Origin: Ch128b sp964527925
Lineage (GTDB): Bacteria > Bacteroidota > Ignavibacteria > Ch128b
NCBI GenBank assembly: GCA_964527925.1
Contig: CAZGQO010000012.1
Coordinates: 7,106-71,105, forward strand
Direction of reading: 5' to 3'
DNA: 64,000 nucleotides
Positions 61,989 to 64,000 of this stretch are shown here, in pieces. Below the pieces are notes generated by a model. The model searched no databases. It saw nothing but the letters and a program-made list of their open reading frames with translations, and was not told where the DNA came from. Every line of letters begins with the position of its first letter. Within the stretch, counting starts at the first letter, position 1. A program made the translations under genes and the position numbers.

Positions 61989-64000
61989 ATGAGAAAAACA
62001 ATATCTTTTCTCACAATTGTCTTTCTTGTTGTTGCAGTTAATATATTATTTGCACAACAGGAAAAATTTGTTCGTCAAACTACCATTGCTGTCCCTGCAG
62101 TAGAAGTTGCCGGTTTCGGTAACGCTGTTTCAGGTGTCGATCTTGACGGTGATGGTAAGGTAGAAATTTATGCTGTCAACAATAATTGGGATGACAGCGG
62201 TCCGGGTGAATTAATACCAAGAATTTATAAGTTTGAGTTTGATGGAACAAAGTGGGATACAGTTTGGCGTGCTCAACTAAACATCCCATTACAAAATACC
62301 TGGCCCACTTTAGCTATTGGTGATCTTGATAACGATGGTAAGAAGGAAGTAATCTGGGGTCCAATCAATTTCACTGATGCAACTCAAAATCCAAACCCGC
62401 CAAGAATAGTTGTATTTGAAGTAAAAGGTGATAGCAGTGATGTTCTTGGTGTTCCCGATGGTTCAGGAAATTATTTACCAAATACACAGTGGAATATGGG
62501 TGTGGCTGATAATTACAACTTAAGACCATTCCGCTGGTTTGTTGTTGATATAGATAACGATGGAAAACAGGAAGTTGTTTTTGCAAGCCGTGTAGCAGGT
62601 GAAAGATTTGGTGTAATTTCCGTTAGTGATGTTCCTGATCTGGGTGGTGGAACAGAAACCTGGACATGGGAAGGTAATGGTTTGGGTCAAACTATAAACT
62701 CATCCACTCTTTATGACTTGTTTATTCTGGATAATAAAATTTATTTGATTCACTCAAATGGAACTGTTACACCTGTTCTTTTTGAGAATAATCAATGGAA
62801 AGCAAAAACTGGTCAGGCTAATGTTGTCTCTGGTGGTTCATGGAAATCAGCCTCTGTTGTAGATTTAGATAATGATGGAACTAATGAAGTGGTTGTTGCA
62901 GGTTGGAGTGTTGGACAAGCAAAAGCATTTCTGCTGCAAAAAACTTCTGATACAACATTTTCAACTACTCAAATAGCTGATTTCACACCATTAATTGGTG
63001 CAAATGGTAGATTATATGGTGGTGATTTTGGTGATTTAGATCAAGACGGACGACTCGATTTCGTTTTTGGATCACGAGATGCTGTTCCTGATGGTGCAAT
63101 TCTAAGATTAAAATATAAAGGCGGTGCAATCACAGATCCATTAAGTTATGAAACTTCAATCATAGATAGCCAGATTGACCCAACTCAACCCGCATTAAGA
63201 TACGATATAATTAATATTGCCGATGTTGATCAGGATGGTAAAAAGGAAGTAGTTTATTCAAATGGAATTGGTGGAAGAATTCCTCTTGTAATTCTTGATA
63301 GAGTTATGTTCTATACAATTGAACAGGCAAGAGTTGATGCAAATAACGATGGTGTACCTGATTTAAAAGTTTCCGGAGATACTGTCACTGTTATTGGTGT
63401 TGTAACTTCACCAAATTATATCGCATCTGCAAATGGAACATCTTATTACATTCAAGATGAAACAGCAGCTATCAATGTATTCAAATCTGGTACAGTTGTT
63501 AATTTTGATCTTGGTGATGAAATACTTGTTACTGGAAAGATTGATCAGTTCCGTGGTCTAACCGAAGTGGTACCGTTAACCACTACTTTACCCAACTTAA
63601 GTGTATTAAAGAAAAATGCTCAATTACCTGAACCAGTTATCGTAACTGCCGCTGAATTGAACACTAACGGTGAGCAATACGAAGGTAAATTGATTAAGAT
63701 GCTTAATTTAACAAAATCACCTTATTCTGTTGCCTGGCCTGCGGCAAATACTGATGCAAATATGACAATGTATCAAAGTGCTGATTCTGTTACAATGAGA
63801 ATTGATAAAGATACTGACATTGATGGACAACCAGAACCTACTTATCCTATCATTGTTACAGGTGTTGCAACACAATTTACATCGGGTTCAACAGTTTATT
63901 TTGGCGGATATCAAATTCAACCAAGATATTATGCAACAGATTTTCAATCTGCTCAAGCTCAGGTTACCTTCAATGTTAACATGAGAGTCAAAATCTTGAA
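61989..64000 (+). CDS. Secreted FG-GAP/VCBS-repeat protein, 3'-truncated by window edge
   Basis: The frame is open from ATG 61989 to the end of the window (670 codons), with AAGGAGAG before the start. A signal peptide (ending LFAQQ) leads into at least five repeats with calcium-binding acidic cores: DLDGDGKVE, DLDNDGKKE, DIDNDGKQE, DLDNDGTNE, DLDQDGRLD and DVDQDGKKE. They form a seven-blade FG-GAP-like propeller. After about residue 450 an OB-like domain (TSYYIQDETAAINVF) appears. A C-terminal sorting domain is expected beyond the edge. Co-transcribed with the preceding secreted protein. Confidence 0.88.
   Translation, partial: MRKTISFLTIVFLVVAVNILFAQQEKFVRQTTIAVPAVEVAGFGNAVSGVDLDGDGKVEIYAVNNNWDDSGPGELIPRIYKFEFDGTKWDTVWRAQLNIPLQNTWPTLAIGDLDNDGKKEVIWGPINFTDATQNPNPPRIVVFEVKGDSSDVLGVPDGSGNYLPNTQWNMGVADNYNLRPFRWFVVDIDNDGKQEVVFASRVAGERFGVISVSDVPDLGGGTETWTWEGNGLGQTINSSTLYDLFILDNKIYLIHSNGTVTPVLFENNQWKAKTGQANVVSGGSWKSASVVDLDNDGTNEVVVAGWSVGQAKAFLLQKTSDTTFSTTQIADFTPLIGANGRLYGGDFGDLDQDGRLDFVFGSRDAVPDGAILRLKYKGGAITDPLSYETSIIDSQIDPTQPALRYDIINIADVDQDGKKEVVYSNGIGGRIPLVILDRVMFYTIEQARVDANNDGVPDLKVSGDTVTVIGVVTSPNYIASANGTSYYIQDETAAINVFKSGTVVNFDLGDEILVTGKIDQFRGLTEVVPLTTTLPNLSVLKKNAQLPEPVIVTAAELNTNGEQYEGKLIKMLNLTKSPYSVAWPAANTDANMTMYQSADSVTMRIDKDTDIDGQPEPTYPIIVTGVATQFTSGSTVYFGGYQIQPRYYATDFQSAQAQVTFNVNMRVKIL

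Noticed and set aside
1..64000. tRNA, rRNA, riboswitch or CRISPR loci
   Set aside because: Intergenic gaps were read for cloverleaf ends, conserved rRNA stretches and regularly spaced repeats; none was found, though a covariance search was not possible.

Overview
The window is a low-GC bacterial chromosome segment, most likely from the Ignavibacteria/Melioribacteraceae side of the Bacteroidota-Chlorobi group. This is inference. It rests on a C-terminal sorting domain of the NYPNPFNP type used with type IX secretion (61.7-61.96 kb), a possible Bacteroidota-style promoter (TTG-N20-TAnnTTTG at 44.54 kb), and a mix of fermentative enzymes (pyruvate:ferredoxin oxidoreductase), multihaem cytochromes and a membrane-bound uptake hydrogenase. 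No rRNA, tRNA or CRISPR array was seen.

Left to right: 0-2.7 kb is the end of a type IV pilus/type II secretion-like operon (truncated secretin plus three membrane-anchored pilin-like proteins). 3.0-6.5 kb has a PAS histidine kinase, its NtrC-type sigma-54 activator and an atypical receiver protein. 6.8-12.2 kb has nifJ, a dihydroorotate-dehydrogenase-like protein and a UspA protein. 12.2-18.8 kb is an electron-transfer cluster: a 13-haem cytochrome fused to a b-type membrane domain, a 19-haem cytochrome, a separate b-type protein and a NapC/NirT-type seven-haem protein. 18.8-20.0 kb is a decayed IS256-type transposase joined to a fragment of another gene.

20.3-25.1 kb holds lysine catabolism (lysine-ketoglutarate reductase, saccharopine dehydrogenase, lysine 6-aminotransferase) and rsmI. 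25.3-29.6 kb is a [NiFe] hydrogenase operon whose small subunit has the six-cysteine signature of oxygen-tolerant enzymes. 29.7-37.7 kb is mixed: RidA, a GH9-deacetylase fusion, pterin dehydratase, pyrE, MscS, an NfeD-like protein, an M64 peptidase and a SpoIIE phosphatase. 37.7-39.1 kb is a restriction-modification-like pair whose methyltransferase carries one in-frame TGA.

39.2-41.1 kb is a pduS-pduT pair (microcompartment electron-transfer flavoprotein/Fe-S protein and Fe-S shell protein) with no other shell gene in view. 41.1-44.3 kb, minus strand, has an aldehyde dehydrogenase and a DnaQ-UvrC fusion. 44.6-50.9 kb has glutaryl-CoA dehydrogenase, guaB, an M24 peptidase, a glycosyltransferase and purD. 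50.9-52.7 kb has two envelope glycosyltransferases (minus). 53-60 kb has an MFS transporter and a minus-strand operon of a MATE exporter plus a partner-switching module (two SpoIIE phosphatases, STAS protein, RsbW-like kinase). 60.5 kb to the end has two secreted proteins, the last running off the window.

Together the genes describe a respiring or fermenting heterotroph that degrades polysaccharide and amino acids, can take up H2, and passes electrons from the quinone pool to multihaem cytochromes. The most notable items are the cytochrome cluster (with an internally duplicated eight-haem module and fused/split versions of one architecture), the oxygen-tolerant hydrogenase signature, the isolated pduS-pduT pair, and the methyltransferase broken by one stop codon.
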